From the NCBI GenBank assembly GCA_029259545.1, contig JAPHEE010000004.1:9656-55461 (forward strand): a stretch of 45,806 nt of DNA, given 5' to 3'. A program made the translations under genes and the position numbers. The stretch comes from Candidatus Alkanophaga volatiphilum. GTDB taxonomy: Archaea; Halobacteriota; Syntropharchaeia; Alkanophagales; B39-G2. Within the stretch, counting starts at the first letter, position 1. Every line of letters starts with the position of its first letter. Below the pieces are notes generated by a model. It saw only the letters and a list, made by a program, of their open reading frames with translations. It was not told where the DNA came from and ran no database searches. Positions 1-7,413 of this stretch are shown here, piece after piece.

Positions 1-311
1 AGGCGGCGTCGCGTCTCGTCGAGGTCGCCGCCCGTTGATAGGTCCATTATCGTGTCGGCGCCGTACTTCACGGCGACCCTCGCCTTCTCCAGCTCCTCCT
101 CGACGCTCACGTAGTCCTTGGACGTGCCGACGTTCACGTTCACCTTCGTGCTCACGCACTCGCCCACCGCCTTCGGCTCGACATTCCTGCGGCGGTAGTT
201 CTGCATGATGACTACCCTGCCGGAGCGGATTAGCCGCCGCAACTTCTCCAGCGGCACGCCCTCCGTCGCCGAGATGGCTTTCAGCACGGCATCGTCAACG
301 CCCACTTCCAT
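1..311 (-). CDS. thiC: Phosphomethylpyrimidine synthase ThiC (5' part only)
   Basis: Reading the minus strand from an ATG at 311 gives about 103 residues that run off the left edge of the window. The translation contains VNVNVGTSKDY followed by an EEELEKARVAVKYGADTIMDLSTGGDL stretch (key residues NxGTS, ADTxMDLSTGGD), which is the characteristic N-terminal half of ThiC. The enzyme is a radical-SAM protein that converts aminoimidazole ribotide into the hydroxymethylpyrimidine phosphate of thiamine. Its cluster-binding cysteines lie near the C-terminus, outside this window, so integrity cannot be judged. No TPP riboswitch-like structure is apparent in the roughly 100 bp upstream. GC-rich codon use matches the neighbours. 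Confidence 0.9.
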   Translation of the reverse strand, partial: MEVGVDDAVLKAISATEGVPLEKLRRLIRSGRVVIMQNYRRRNVEPKAVGECVSTKVNVNVGTSKDYVSVEEELEKARVAVKYGADTIMDLSTGGDLDETRRR

Positions 312-424
312 CCCTCTATGATTTCACTGGCTCTTAAAATGATTGACGCACACCTTTCGCCGACGGGGTGCCAGCAGCTAGATAAAGAGTTGTTAGAACG
401 ATGAAAAAATAGTGAAGAAGGGGT

Positions 425-1216
425 TTACTTGCCTTTGAACACGGGCTTCCGCTTTTCGAGGAAGGCTTTGAGACCCTCCGTTGCGTCTTCGAGGGAGCGG
501 GCGATGCCGAAGCACTCGGCTTCGTAGAAGAGCGCCTCTTCGAGCGGCATTTCGATGCCCTTGTTCACTGCGAGCTTGATGATGCCGAGCGTTGCGGCGC
601 TCTTCGCCATGAGCTTTTTGATGAGCTCGTCCGTCGCCTTGTCCAGCTCCTCCGGCGGCACCACCTTGTTCAGCAGCCCGAAGTTGTAGAGTTCCTCGGC
701 GGTGTAGTGGTCGCCGGTCATGCAGAGCTCCATCGCCTTCGTGCGTCCGATGAGCCTTGTGAGGCGTTGTGTGCCGCCGGCGCCCGGGATGATGCCGAGG
801 TTGACCTCGGGCTGCCCGAAGCGGGCGTCGGTCGAGGCGATGCGGAAGTCGCACGCCATCGCCAGCTCCAAGCCGCCGCCGAGGCAGAAGCCCCTTATCT
901 TCGCAATTATCGGCTTCTGGAGACGCTCCATGTAGCGCAGGACGTCCTTCAGCCATATCGAGTACGTCCTCGCCTCCACCGGGCTCTTCTCCAGCAGCTC
1001 CGGGATGTCGGCGCCCGCAGAGAACGCCTTGTCGCCGGCGCCCGTGATCACGATGACCCGCACGCCCTCGTCGGCTTCGGCGTCCCGTAGGGCGTCCCAC
1101 ACCTCTTCGAGGAGCTTGGAATTGAGGGCGTTCAGCACCTTCGGGCGGTTCAACGTAATCGTTGCGACTCCGTCCTTCTTCTCGTACGTTATCAGTTCGT
1201 AAGTTTTTTCAGCCAT
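425..1216 (-). CDS. Enoyl-CoA hydratase / crotonase family protein
   Basis: 263 residues, the usual crotonase length. The protein starts MAEKTYELITYEKKDG, has the oxyanion-hole segments (AFSAGADIPEL and GFCLGGGLELAMACD) and keeps both catalytic glutamates of true hydratases, in GGGLELAMACD and in FGQPEVNLG, followed by GAGGTQRLTR. It should hydrate trans-2-enoyl-CoA to 3-hydroxyacyl-CoA in the cytoplasm; chain-length preference cannot be read from sequence. A good Shine-Dalgarno (GAGGTGA) precedes the ATG. Directly upstream in the same orientation lies the wreck of a 3-hydroxyacyl-CoA dehydrogenase, the enzyme of the next step, so this was probably a beta-oxidation or butyryl-CoA pathway pair. 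Family is certain, physiological role is inference. Confidence 0.9.
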   Translation of the reverse strand: MAEKTYELITYEKKDGVATITLNRPKVLNALNSKLLEEVWDALRDAEADEGVRVIVITGAGDKAFSAGADIPELLEKSPVEARTYSIWLKDVLRYMERLQKPIIAKIRGFCLGGGLELAMACDFRIASTDARFGQPEVNLGIIPGAGGTQRLTRLIGRTKAMELCMTGDHYTAEELYNFGLLNKVVPPEELDKATDELIKKLMAKSAATLGIIKLAVNKGIEMPLEEALFYEAECFGIARSLEDATEGLKAFLEKRKPVFKGK

Positions 1217-1220
1217 TTTC

Positions 1221-1560
1221 TCACCTCGATCCTTTTTTCCTTTCTTTATGCCCGTAGAAGCCCTTTCCTGCCCACCCGCCAGGGGGTATTCTCGCCGTAG
1301 GATCTCGGCGCTTTGTACCGGTTTCTCGGCACGGAGTCTTGCCCCCGTCTATTGAGTTTGCCTCTACCTGCTCGAAGGACGCCATCACACTTCCTTCGAG
1401 AAGGCGGGCGGTCTCGCAAAGGACAGCCGGCGTGATCCGGCTTATGACAAAGCCGGGCGTGTCCTTCACGGCAACCGTCTCCGTGCCGAGCGACCTGACA
1501 CCTGCCGTTTTCATCTCTATGGGAGCCACCCCTCTTAAGGTTAAGGCAGGGAAAAATAAA
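1221..1560 (-). pseudogene. Remnant of a 3-hydroxyacyl-CoA dehydrogenase (C-terminal part)
   Basis: The minus strand encodes pieces of the C-terminal domain of 3-hydroxyacyl-CoA dehydrogenases: APIEMK, then VAVKDTPGFVISRI and an ARLLEGSVMASFEQVE segment (family: VVVKDTPGFVxNR...ARLLEEGVAS.EDID), and near the end NRYKAP in one frame and GGWAGKGFYGHKE in another (family: YRPP...AGWLGRKxGKGFYDY). About 60 residues that normally separate these blocks are missing, the last blocks are in different frames, and no N-terminal NAD-binding GxGxMG segment was seen upstream. It is therefore read as a decayed gene rather than a short real protein. Its position next to the enoyl-CoA hydratase supports the identification. 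Confidence 0.7.
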
Positions 1561-2330
1561 GATTTCTGTTCCGACTACGACAGTGGGAGTGGGATCACCT
1601 TTCACGAAGTCGGTAAGGATGCCTCTTCAAAGGGAACCGCAAAAAGTAGAGAAAAGTAGAATGGATTACTGCGAGGGCGTGCTGGCAGACGCACCGCCCC
1701 GGCGTCTGAAGACAGGAGAAGCCTATCAGTGAACACTCGCTGGCGATTCAATTCCGTTAAGCTTGATGAGCTGTCAAGTTAAAGGCAGACGTGAGCTTGC
1801 GCTGCCATAATCGAGCATCGGCACTCACCGCTCTGCCCCACCATTTCTTCCTTAGAATCCCGTCATCATCCGGTGGACAGATAGTCTTCTCGTGTTGCAT
1901 TTCGTAGCAGGATTTGCTTTATTGCTCGTTTAGCGAGCGGGGCGTGGAGTGAGCCGCGACACCTGAGCCGGGCTACCGGACGTGCCGGTTGGGAGGCATG
2001 AGGCTCACCGAGCGGGTCCCCCAGCAACGTACTGCCAGCACTCTAAGCTGAAGCGTATTGGGTACTTTCACTTCCTAGTTGGAGCTCGTCATTGCAGTTA
2101 TGCTCACGCCTCTGGCAATGCCTTTACAAATGTCGCTAAGAATCTTGAAGTTGATGAGTTATAGGCGAGGCTGGAGCTGGCTCGGTCAGGGCTGCGGGAG
2201 GGCGAGACGCCGTGGATTCCGGCTCAGCTGAACGACGCTCCTAGGGCGGAGTGGAGAGGCGTGAAGTGAAGTTCTAACTTTAATCGGGAGAGGTTCAAAT
2301 GCGTCTGCGCTCACCTTACCGTCCTACCGC
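1561..2330. other. Gene-poor stretch of about 770 bp
   Basis: No convincing gene, tRNA or known structured RNA was recognised here. A perfect hairpin (GCTCG-TTTAG-CGAGC) sits at about 1926-1940, followed by a GGGGCG and GTGAGCC stretch. A segment near 2250-2270 (ctcctagggcggagtggagagg) resembles one in the candidate transposon-end remnant near 39.53 kb read on the opposite strand. The stretch may therefore contain old IS200/IS605-type debris, but this is weak. A short open frame at 1982-2164 has no start signal or recognisable content and is not called a gene. Confidence 0.4.
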
Positions 2331-2333
2331 AGC

Positions 2334-2340
2334 TATTTAA
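2334..2340 (+). promoter_or_regulatory. TATA box for pyrF
   Basis: TATTTAA lies 27-33 nt before the pyrF ATG at 2367, the distance expected from an archaeal TATA box to the transcription start. No Shine-Dalgarno precedes the ATG, so pyrF is probably transcribed as a leaderless or nearly leaderless mRNA. Confidence 0.55.
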
Positions 2341-2366
2341 TGAGCTGAGTCCTATTAGCGTATGTC

Positions 2367-3317
2367 ATGCGCAACTTTGCGGACAGGCTTATTGAGCTTA
2401 TAGACACGCTCGAAAACCCGTCATGCGTGGGCTTGGACCCCCGTATCGCCGACATTCCTGAGTTGATAAAGGCAGAAGCTGTCGCTCTTCACGGCAATAC
2501 GCTGGAATCCATAGCAAAGGCTTTTTTTGAGTTCAACAAGAGGCTGGTGGACGCCACTTACGACATAATACCCGCTTACAAGTTGCAAATTGCATTTTAC
2601 GAGGCTTATGGTGTTCATGGGTTCGAAGCCTTGGAAATGACCGTCTCGCACATAAAGAGGCGGCGCCGTCTCGTAATTCTGGATGCGAAGCGGGGCGACA
2701 TCGGAAGTACCGCACGGGCATACGCTGACGCCTACTTGGGCTCCGTAGAACTTTGCGACCGCTCGAAAGCCCCGCCGCCGATCGCTGCGGACGCCATGAC
2801 CGTAAACCCCTACTTCGGATATGATGGCATCAAGCCCTTCTTGGAGGCATGCAGGCATGGGCGTGGCGTTTTCATCGTCGTCAAAACCTCAAACCCCTCG
2901 TCGAAAGAGTTTCAAAACTTGCGGCTGGCGGATGGCAGCGAGTTCTACGAGGCGGTTGCGAGGAAGGTTGCGGAGTGGGGCGCCCAATTTGTGGGCAGCA
3001 GCGGATATTCTGCCGTTGGCATGGTAATCGGCGCAACGTTCCCTGCGGAGGCGAAGAGGTGTCGGGAAATAGCAAGAAACGCCATAGCCCTCGTGCCCGG
3101 CTACGGGTATCAGGGCGGGCGCGCCGAGGACATCATCCCGCTCTTCAACGATGACGGGCTCGGCGCAATAATAAACTCCTCACGGGGCATAATTTTTGCA
3201 TATAAGGATGAACGGTTTAAAGCTGAAAGCTTTGAGGCATCGGCAAGGCGGGCTGCGATTGCAATGCGGGAGGACATTGTCGCGGCGCTGCGGGATGCTG
3301 GCATTTGTAGGTGGTAG
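2367..3317 (+). CDS. pyrF: Orotidine 5'-phosphate decarboxylase, type 2 (long form)
   Basis: 316 residues. It shows the OMP decarboxylase signature in its type-2 form: NPSCVGLDPR near residue 17, YKLQIAFYEAYG around 72, the catalytic DAKRGDIGSTARAYADAYL segment around 112, VNPYFGYDGIKPF, VGSSGYSAVG and PGYGYQGG. It decarboxylates OMP to UMP, the last step of pyrimidine synthesis. Most archaeal PyrF proteins are type 1 and about 210-230 residues; this longer form is typical of bacteria such as mycobacteria and Myxococcus, so a bacterial origin is possible (inference). The start is set by a TATA box about 30 nt upstream. It is followed on the same strand by a UPF0200 gene and rfcL. Confidence 0.93.
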   Translation: MRNFADRLIELIDTLENPSCVGLDPRIADIPELIKAEAVALHGNTLESIAKAFFEFNKRLVDATYDIIPAYKLQIAFYEAYGVHGFEALEMTVSHIKRRRRLVILDAKRGDIGSTARAYADAYLGSVELCDRSKAPPPIAADAMTVNPYFGYDGIKPFLEACRHGRGVFIVVKTSNPSSKEFQNLRLADGSEFYEAVARKVAEWGAQFVGSSGYSAVGMVIGATFPAEAKRCREIARNAIALVPGYGYQGGRAEDIIPLFNDDGLGAIINSSRGIIFAYKDERFKAESFEASARRAAIAMREDIVAALRDAGICRW

Positions 3318-3459
3318 CCGCTCACGGCTGCGGTCGGGAGCTTCACGGCGCGTTCGGACCGGCTCGCCGCACCCCCGCAGTTATGACCCACGGGTTCGTC
3401 GGTGAATGGGCACGATACTCATACAACGCTCGTGCGATAAGCGTATGGGGCGGGGCGGC

Positions 3460-4017
3460 ATGAAAATAATAGCGTTCGTCGGCGCCCCTGCATCTGGAAA
3501 AACTGAAGCTGCGAACGTTGCTAGGGAGCTTGGCATACCGGTGATCTCGATGGGCGACGTGATAAGAGAGGAGCTGCGACGGCGGGGGCTTCCCTTGACC
3601 GACGAAAATGCGGGGAGGGTGGGGGACGAGCTCAGGCGGAGGGAGGGGATGGATGCGGTGGCGAGGCGTTGCATTCCCATGATAAGAGCGGCTTCGAAAG
3701 CCGCTGACGTCGTAGTCGTCGAAGGCGTAAGGGGCATTGCCGAGGTCGAAGCCTTCAAAAGGGAGTTTGGTGACGATTTCCTGCTTGTGCGGGTCGAGGC
3801 GTCGTTTCCGACGAGGTACGAGAGGATAAAACGGAGGGGGAGAGGTGATGATGCGCTCAGCCCTGAAGAGTTCAGAAGAAGAGAAGAGCGTGAGATGAGC
3901 TGGGGCATGGCAGAAGCCATGAAAATTGCTGACATCGCAGTTGAAAATGAGAGTAGCCTTGAGGAATTTAAAGAGAGGATAAAGAAGCTTTTAGAGAATA
4001 TAACACGGCGAGGTTGA
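3460..4017 (+). CDS. UPF0200 family nucleotide kinase-like P-loop protein
   Basis: About 185 residues from the ATG at 3460. Upstream in-frame ATGs at 3406 and 3445 exist, but the family begins with MKII.VG.PASGK and a GGGGCGG stretch precedes this ATG. The P-loop is GAPASGKTE, then ISMGDVIREELRRRG, LTDENAGRVGDELRR, VVVVEGVRGIAEVEAFKREF and the C-terminal NESSLEEFKERIKKLL, which is the archaeal UPF0200 (dephospho-CoA kinase-like) pattern. It should bind ATP and may phosphorylate a small nucleotide-like substrate, but the substrate is not known to me. The stop is one base before the rfcL ATG, so the two are probably co-transcribed. Confidence 0.85.
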   Translation: MKIIAFVGAPASGKTEAANVARELGIPVISMGDVIREELRRRGLPLTDENAGRVGDELRRREGMDAVARRCIPMIRAASKAADVVVVEGVRGIAEVEAFKREFGDDFLLVRVEASFPTRYERIKRRGRGDDALSPEEFRRREEREMSWGMAEAMKIADIAVENESSLEEFKERIKKLLENITRRG

Positions 4018-4018
4018 G

Positions 4019-5410
4019 ATGGAATTAAGTGGACCGGAAGAAAGATGGACGGAGAAGTATCGTCCTAAGAGCTTGGAGGAGGTGGTAGGGAACAAAAAAG
4101 CGGTGGAGGAGCTGCGCAGATGGGCGGAGGGGGGTGCCAAACAAGCGGTGATATTGTACGGACCGCCGGGCTGCGGGAAGACATCGGCGGCGCACGCGCT
4201 TGCGTCGGAACTCGGCTGGGAGGTCATCGAGCTTAACGCAAGCGACCAGAGGAGTGCGCCCGTCATAAGGAGCGTCGTCGGAACGGCGTCCGTGAGCGAG
4301 ACTTTCAGCAAGAAGAGACGACTGATAATACTTGACGAGGCTGACAACATTCACGGCAGGGAAGACTATGGAGGCATGCGGGCGGTATCCGAAATTTTGA
4401 AGAAGATGAGGCAGCCTATCATACTCATCGCAAACGACGTTTACAAGCTGCCCAAGTCGCTACGAGACCGCTGCAAGCTCATCCGCTTTTACAGAATAAG
4501 AACTGACACCGTCGTGAAGGTGTTGCGGCGTATCTGCGAGCTTGAGCATCTCGACATCAGCGAGGAGCTCTTGCGGGAGATTGCGGAGAACTCGAATGGC
4601 GACCTGCGATCGGCGATTAACGACTTGCAAGCGGTCGCCGCCGTCAAAGAGATGACCGTTGGTAGAAGGGACGTGCAGGTAACCATTTTTGACGTCTTGA
4701 GGGAGATTTTTCACGGAGAGGACATACTTAAGGCGTTGTATGCCCTCTATGATGCCGATGAGAGCCCTGAGGATGCCATAATGTGGATCTACGAGAACGT
4801 GCCTTTGGAGTACGAAGGAGATGAGCTTCTAAAAGGTTTGTACAGGCTCAGCCGGGCGGATGTTTTCCTGCGGCGGGCTCGGCGTGCCGGCTATCAGATG
4901 TGGAAATACGCAGCTTTCCTCATGTCCGCAGGCGTGCTTGCTGCAAAAAGTAGAGAAGGGCACGGGCGCAAGCGGCGTGGCGGTTACGGCGTCCCGTGGC
5001 GTCCGAAAGCCGCAAAATTCGAGCGTGTCGTCGAGAAAATAAGCGAGCGGTGCCTCGTTTCGAGGGCATATGCCCGCCGATTCCTGATCCCGCCGCTCAG
5101 GGTGATGTTCGAGGACGAAAGGATGGCATCGGAGATTTCTGCGGCGCTCGGCTTGGACGCTGAGGATATAGCAGCACTAGCGGGCGTGAGTGTGGAAGTT
5201 GCGGCGAAAATAGCTGGGGGCGTGGGGAGGAAAAGCGTCGAGAAGGAGAGCAAAGAGGCACGAAGGGCGACTGCGACGGCTGAGCTTGAGACCAAGACCG
5301 AGACCAAGACCGAAACCGAAACTGAGACCGAGACTGAGACTGAGACCGAGACCGAGACGGAAGCCTCCGGGAAGGGGCAAAGGACGCTGTCAGACTTTTT
5401 TGGAATTTGA
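4019..5410 (+). CDS. rfcL: Replication factor C large subunit (clamp loader)
   Basis: 463 residues. The AAA+ module begins WTEKYRPKSLEEVVGN (RFC box), with Walker A GPPGCGKTS near residue 48 and Walker B LIILDEAD near 102, followed by the sensor/arginine region RDRCKLIRFYRI and the long archaeal RFC-L C-terminal domain. With RFC small subunits (not in this window) it loads PCNA at primer ends. The last residues QRTLSDFFGI form a clean PIP box (QxxLxxFF) that should bind PCNA. Just before it sits a Thr-Glu repeat encoded by a hexanucleotide microsatellite, probably a flexible acidic linker to the PIP box. It follows UPF0200 with one base between. Confidence 0.96.
   Translation: MELSGPEERWTEKYRPKSLEEVVGNKKAVEELRRWAEGGAKQAVILYGPPGCGKTSAAHALASELGWEVIELNASDQRSAPVIRSVVGTASVSETFSKKRRLIILDEADNIHGREDYGGMRAVSEILKKMRQPIILIANDVYKLPKSLRDRCKLIRFYRIRTDTVVKVLRRICELEHLDISEELLREIAENSNGDLRSAINDLQAVAAVKEMTVGRRDVQVTIFDVLREIFHGEDILKALYALYDADESPEDAIMWIYENVPLEYEGDELLKGLYRLSRADVFLRRARRAGYQMWKYAAFLMSAGVLAAKSREGHGRKRRGGYGVPWRPKAAKFERVVEKISERCLVSRAYARRFLIPPLRVMFEDERMASEISAALGLDAEDIAALAGVSVEVAAKIAGGVGRKSVEKESKEARRATATAELETKTETKTETETETETETETETETEASGKGQRTLSDFFGI
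5288..5360 (+). repeat. GAGACY hexanucleotide microsatellite inside rfcL
   Basis: About twelve near-identical 6-bp units (GAGACC, GAGACT, with AAGACC and GAAACC variants) encode an alternating Glu-Thr/Lys-Thr run just before the PIP box of RfcL. Units keep the reading frame whatever their number, so length can vary without breaking the gene. The unit variants show the run is not entirely recent. Confidence 0.85.
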
Positions 5411-5492
5411 TTTCTCGCACGTGTATTATTGCGGCTAGGTGCTCGTTGGTCGTATCTTTGCACAACGTGCTTTTGAAGCTTCTTAGCCTCTC

Positions 5493-6086
5493 TCACAGGC
5501 GGTGCTTCATTGCTAAATTTTTGACCCTTTCGGCAAACTTCTTTATGTAAGAGACGTCGTCTTTCAGTTTCTTGGAATCAAGAATCAATCTGTCACCTAC
5601 ATTCCCTTCATCAATTTTAGCTTGCTTGAATATCCCATAAGCATCCTTATCAATTAAGCCATCTCTGTGTACTATGATATGCCTCTTCTGAAAAATTGCT
5701 TCGACTCTTTTTACCAAGTCATCGGGTTGGTAATCGACGCCGATCCTCTTTGAGAGCCTCTTTAAGAACTCTTTTGGAGAGGAGAATATCCCTCGATCTT
5801 TCTTTTCTATATTAAAACCTAGCTCCAAGTAAGTGTTTCGTAAGAACTTCTCTAGGCAAGATATGGTGTAAACCAAGCTCAATGACAGACTCATTTCATA
5901 CAGCCTGTCTGTGAACTCTTTGATCTTAGATCTTAAAGGACCGAATTCATCTCTCAATCTTGCTATCGGGCGTATGCTCCTGATCTTTTCCCTCCACTCC
6001 TTGAGTTCCGCCAGCAATAACAGCCGCCCTTCAATAAAACTTACTTCATTGAAAAACTCCTCGTAAGCGGCTTCTACTCCCCTCAT
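5493..6086 (-). CDS. HEPN-domain-like protein, orphan
   Basis: 197 residues, helical and charged throughout, with no membrane segment. Near residue 135 it has QKRHIIVHRDGLIDKD, matching the Rx4-6H motif of HEPN domains (R-H-x3-H) followed by the frequent DG. The N-terminal part (EEFFNEVSFIEGRLLLLAELKEW) and the SCLEKFLRNTYLEL helix fit the large HEPN proteins related to RiboL-PSP-HEPN/MAE_28990. Such proteins often act as RNases or as partners in toxin-antitoxin and antiviral systems. No MNT-type antitoxin is adjacent, and it lies convergent to rfcL. Nuclease activity is inference from the motif. AT-rich codon use differs from the GC-rich neighbours and suggests acquisition. Confidence 0.65.
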   Translation of the reverse strand: MRGVEAAYEEFFNEVSFIEGRLLLLAELKEWREKIRSIRPIARLRDEFGPLRSKIKEFTDRLYEMSLSLSLVYTISCLEKFLRNTYLELGFNIEKKDRGIFSSPKEFLKRLSKRIGVDYQPDDLVKRVEAIFQKRHIIVHRDGLIDKDAYGIFKQAKIDEGNVGDRLILDSKKLKDDVSYIKKFAERVKNLAMKHRL

Positions 6087-6360
6087 GGGTAAGAGGTTGT
6101 CCCTAGTACTAAAAAGTTTTTCGTCGCACCGTACAAGAGCAGGTGTTCCAAGCTTGTCGGGCTTTTCAGGAAGACGTACTTATAGCTGGGTGAAGGTGTT
6201 CGAATTCGCTTCTGCGGAACGCGGCTGCGTTCACCGCTACGCACTTCAGAGCACTACGCCTACGAGAGCAGCCTTCACGGCGTTACGGCTGCGACCGCCG
6301 CCGCTGCGGGTGCGTCGAGCCGTCGGCGGCGGGGGGGCGTCGAAAAGGCGAAACCGTTTG
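6087..6360. other. Intergenic stretch between the HEPN gene and hisF
   Basis: No gene seen. It holds a perfect hairpin GAACGC-ggct-GCGTTC at 6217-6232 and a run of seven G around 6330. An open frame across it on the plus strand continues antisense to hisF and is only a shadow. Confidence 0.5.
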
Positions 6361-7200
6361 CTACTCAAGGCGGACGGGTATGCCCTTGCTTTTCAGATAC
6401 CTTTTGATCTCGCCGATGGAGTACTCCCCGTAGTGGAAGATGCTGGCGGCGAGTGCCGCCGACGCCTTCGTCTTTTTGAAGACCTCCTCAAAGTGTTCGG
6501 GCGAGCCGCAGCCGCCCGATGCGATCACGGGGATGCTCACCCGCTCGCTCACCGCTTTTGTGAGCTCGATGTCGTAGCCGTCCTTCGTGCCGTCACGGTC
6601 CATGGAGGTCAGGAGGATCTCGCCGGCGCCAAGCGCCTCGACCTCCTCCGCCCATTTTATGGCGTCGACGCCCGTGAACTTCCTGCCGCCGTAAATCGAA
6701 CACTCGAACCAGCAAGGACCTTGAGCCGTCTCCACGACGATTTTTCCTTCCTTCTCGGCACGCTCCACCTCTTCAGAGCTGAGATATCTGCGTTTCGCAT
6801 CTATTGCGACGACGCACGCCTGCGAGCCGAAGAATTTTGAGATTTCGGCGATGAGCTTGGGGTTTTTGATGGCGGCGGTGTTTATCGAAACTTTGTCAGC
6901 ACCCGCTAGGAACAGCTTGCGGGCGTCCTCGACGCTGCGGACGCCGCCGCCGACCGTCAGGGGTATGAAGACGTTCTCAGCAGTTTTTTTCACGACGTTG
7001 ACCATGGTCTCACGCCGCTCGTGCGACGCCGTGATGTCGAGGAACACGATCTCGTCGGCGCCCTGCTCGTCGTATTTTGCGGCGAGCTCCCACGGGACGC
7101 CCGCATACCGTATCTGCTTGAACTCTACGCCCTTCACGACCCGCCCCTGCGGGACGGCGAGGTCGCAGTCCAGACACGGAATTATCCGCTTTGCGAGCAT
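6361..7200 (-). CDS. hisF: Imidazole glycerol phosphate synthase subunit HisF
   Basis: About 279 residues from the ATG at 7200. A TTG at 7218 would add six residues, but a TATA box 24-32 nt upstream of 7200 favours the ATG. The barrel begins [13 protein letters not shown] with the catalytic Asp of CLDCD; the second catalytic Asp lies in [11 protein letters not shown], followed by [17 protein letters not shown] and IPVIASGG. HisF cyclises the ribulosyl substrate with ammonia from HisH to give IGP and AICAR in histidine synthesis. HisH and the other his genes are not adjacent; hisC lies about 28 kb away. The family usually has about 250-275 residues, so this copy is slightly long, with an insertion around [18 protein letters not shown]. 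Confidence 0.95.
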   Translation of the reverse strand: MLAKRIIPCLDCDLAVPQGRVVKGVEFKQIRYAGVPWELAAKYDEQGADEIVFLDITASHERRETMVNVVKKTAENVFIPLTVGGGVRSVEDARKLFLAGADKVSINTAAIKNPKLIAEISKFFGSQACVVAIDAKRRYLSSEEVERAEKEGKIVVETAQGPCWFECSIYGGRKFTGVDAIKWAEEVEALGAGEILLTSMDRDGTKDGYDIELTKAVSERVSIPVIASGGCGSPEHFEEVFKKTKASAALAASIFHYGEYSIGEIKRYLKSKGIPVRLE

Positions 7201-7223
7201 CGCTCTTACCTTGGTCAAGCGGA

Positions 7224-7232
7224 GATAAAAAA
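7224..7232 (-). promoter_or_regulatory. TATA-like box for hisF
   Basis: On the minus strand TTTTTTATC lies 24-32 nt before the hisF ATG at 7200, consistent with leaderless transcription. It sits just outside the left copy of the island-flanking repeat. Confidence 0.45.
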
Positions 7233-7238
7233 TTGAGG

Positions 7239-7352
7239 CACGTACCAGACTGCGTAAAACGTTCGGGGGACATGTGAAGTTTCGCCTTGCGAAATTTGGG
7301 CATAGCCGAAGGCGAAGCCAATATCCGCCTATCAGGCGTAGGCGACGAACCT
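7239..7352 (+). repeat. Left copy of the imperfect direct repeat flanking the AT-rich island
   Basis: This stretch aligns with 13348-13470 in the same orientation. Exact shared blocks are ATGTGAAGTTT (7272-7282 and 13382-13392) and AAATTTGGG (7292-7300 and 13402-13410) at identical spacing, followed by GGCGA-GCC...CCGCCT. Each copy could form a short stem between those blocks (here TTCGC-ctt-GCGAA; TTTG/CAAA in the other copy), so the middle differs while pairing potential is kept. What the element is (transposon end, recombination site or small RNA) cannot be decided from two copies. Confidence 0.6.
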
Positions 7353-7413
7353 ACCTCTTTTCTATACGCCTCTGTGTTTTGAATCATGATTATTACATGT
7401 TAGACTTTTCTTG

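Noticed and set aside
312-424. TPP riboswitch upstream of thiC
   Set aside because: The short upstream region shows no thi-box-like sequence.
1681-1760. Another IS605-type right end (ggagaagcctatcagtgaac)
   Set aside because: The AAGCC...GTGAAC resemblance is short and has no supporting hairpin; too weak to list as a feature.
1982-2164. 60-codon open frame in the gene-poor stretch
   Set aside because: No ribosome binding site, no recognisable content and codon use unlike neighbouring genes.
1930-2280. RNase P RNA or SRP RNA
   Set aside because: The stretch is GC-rich and can fold, but conserved blocks of either RNA were not found.
6085-6840. Long plus-strand frame (251 codons) across the hisF region
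   Set aside because: Most of it is antisense to hisF, whose catalytic motifs are all present; the GC-rich codon structure creates the shadow.
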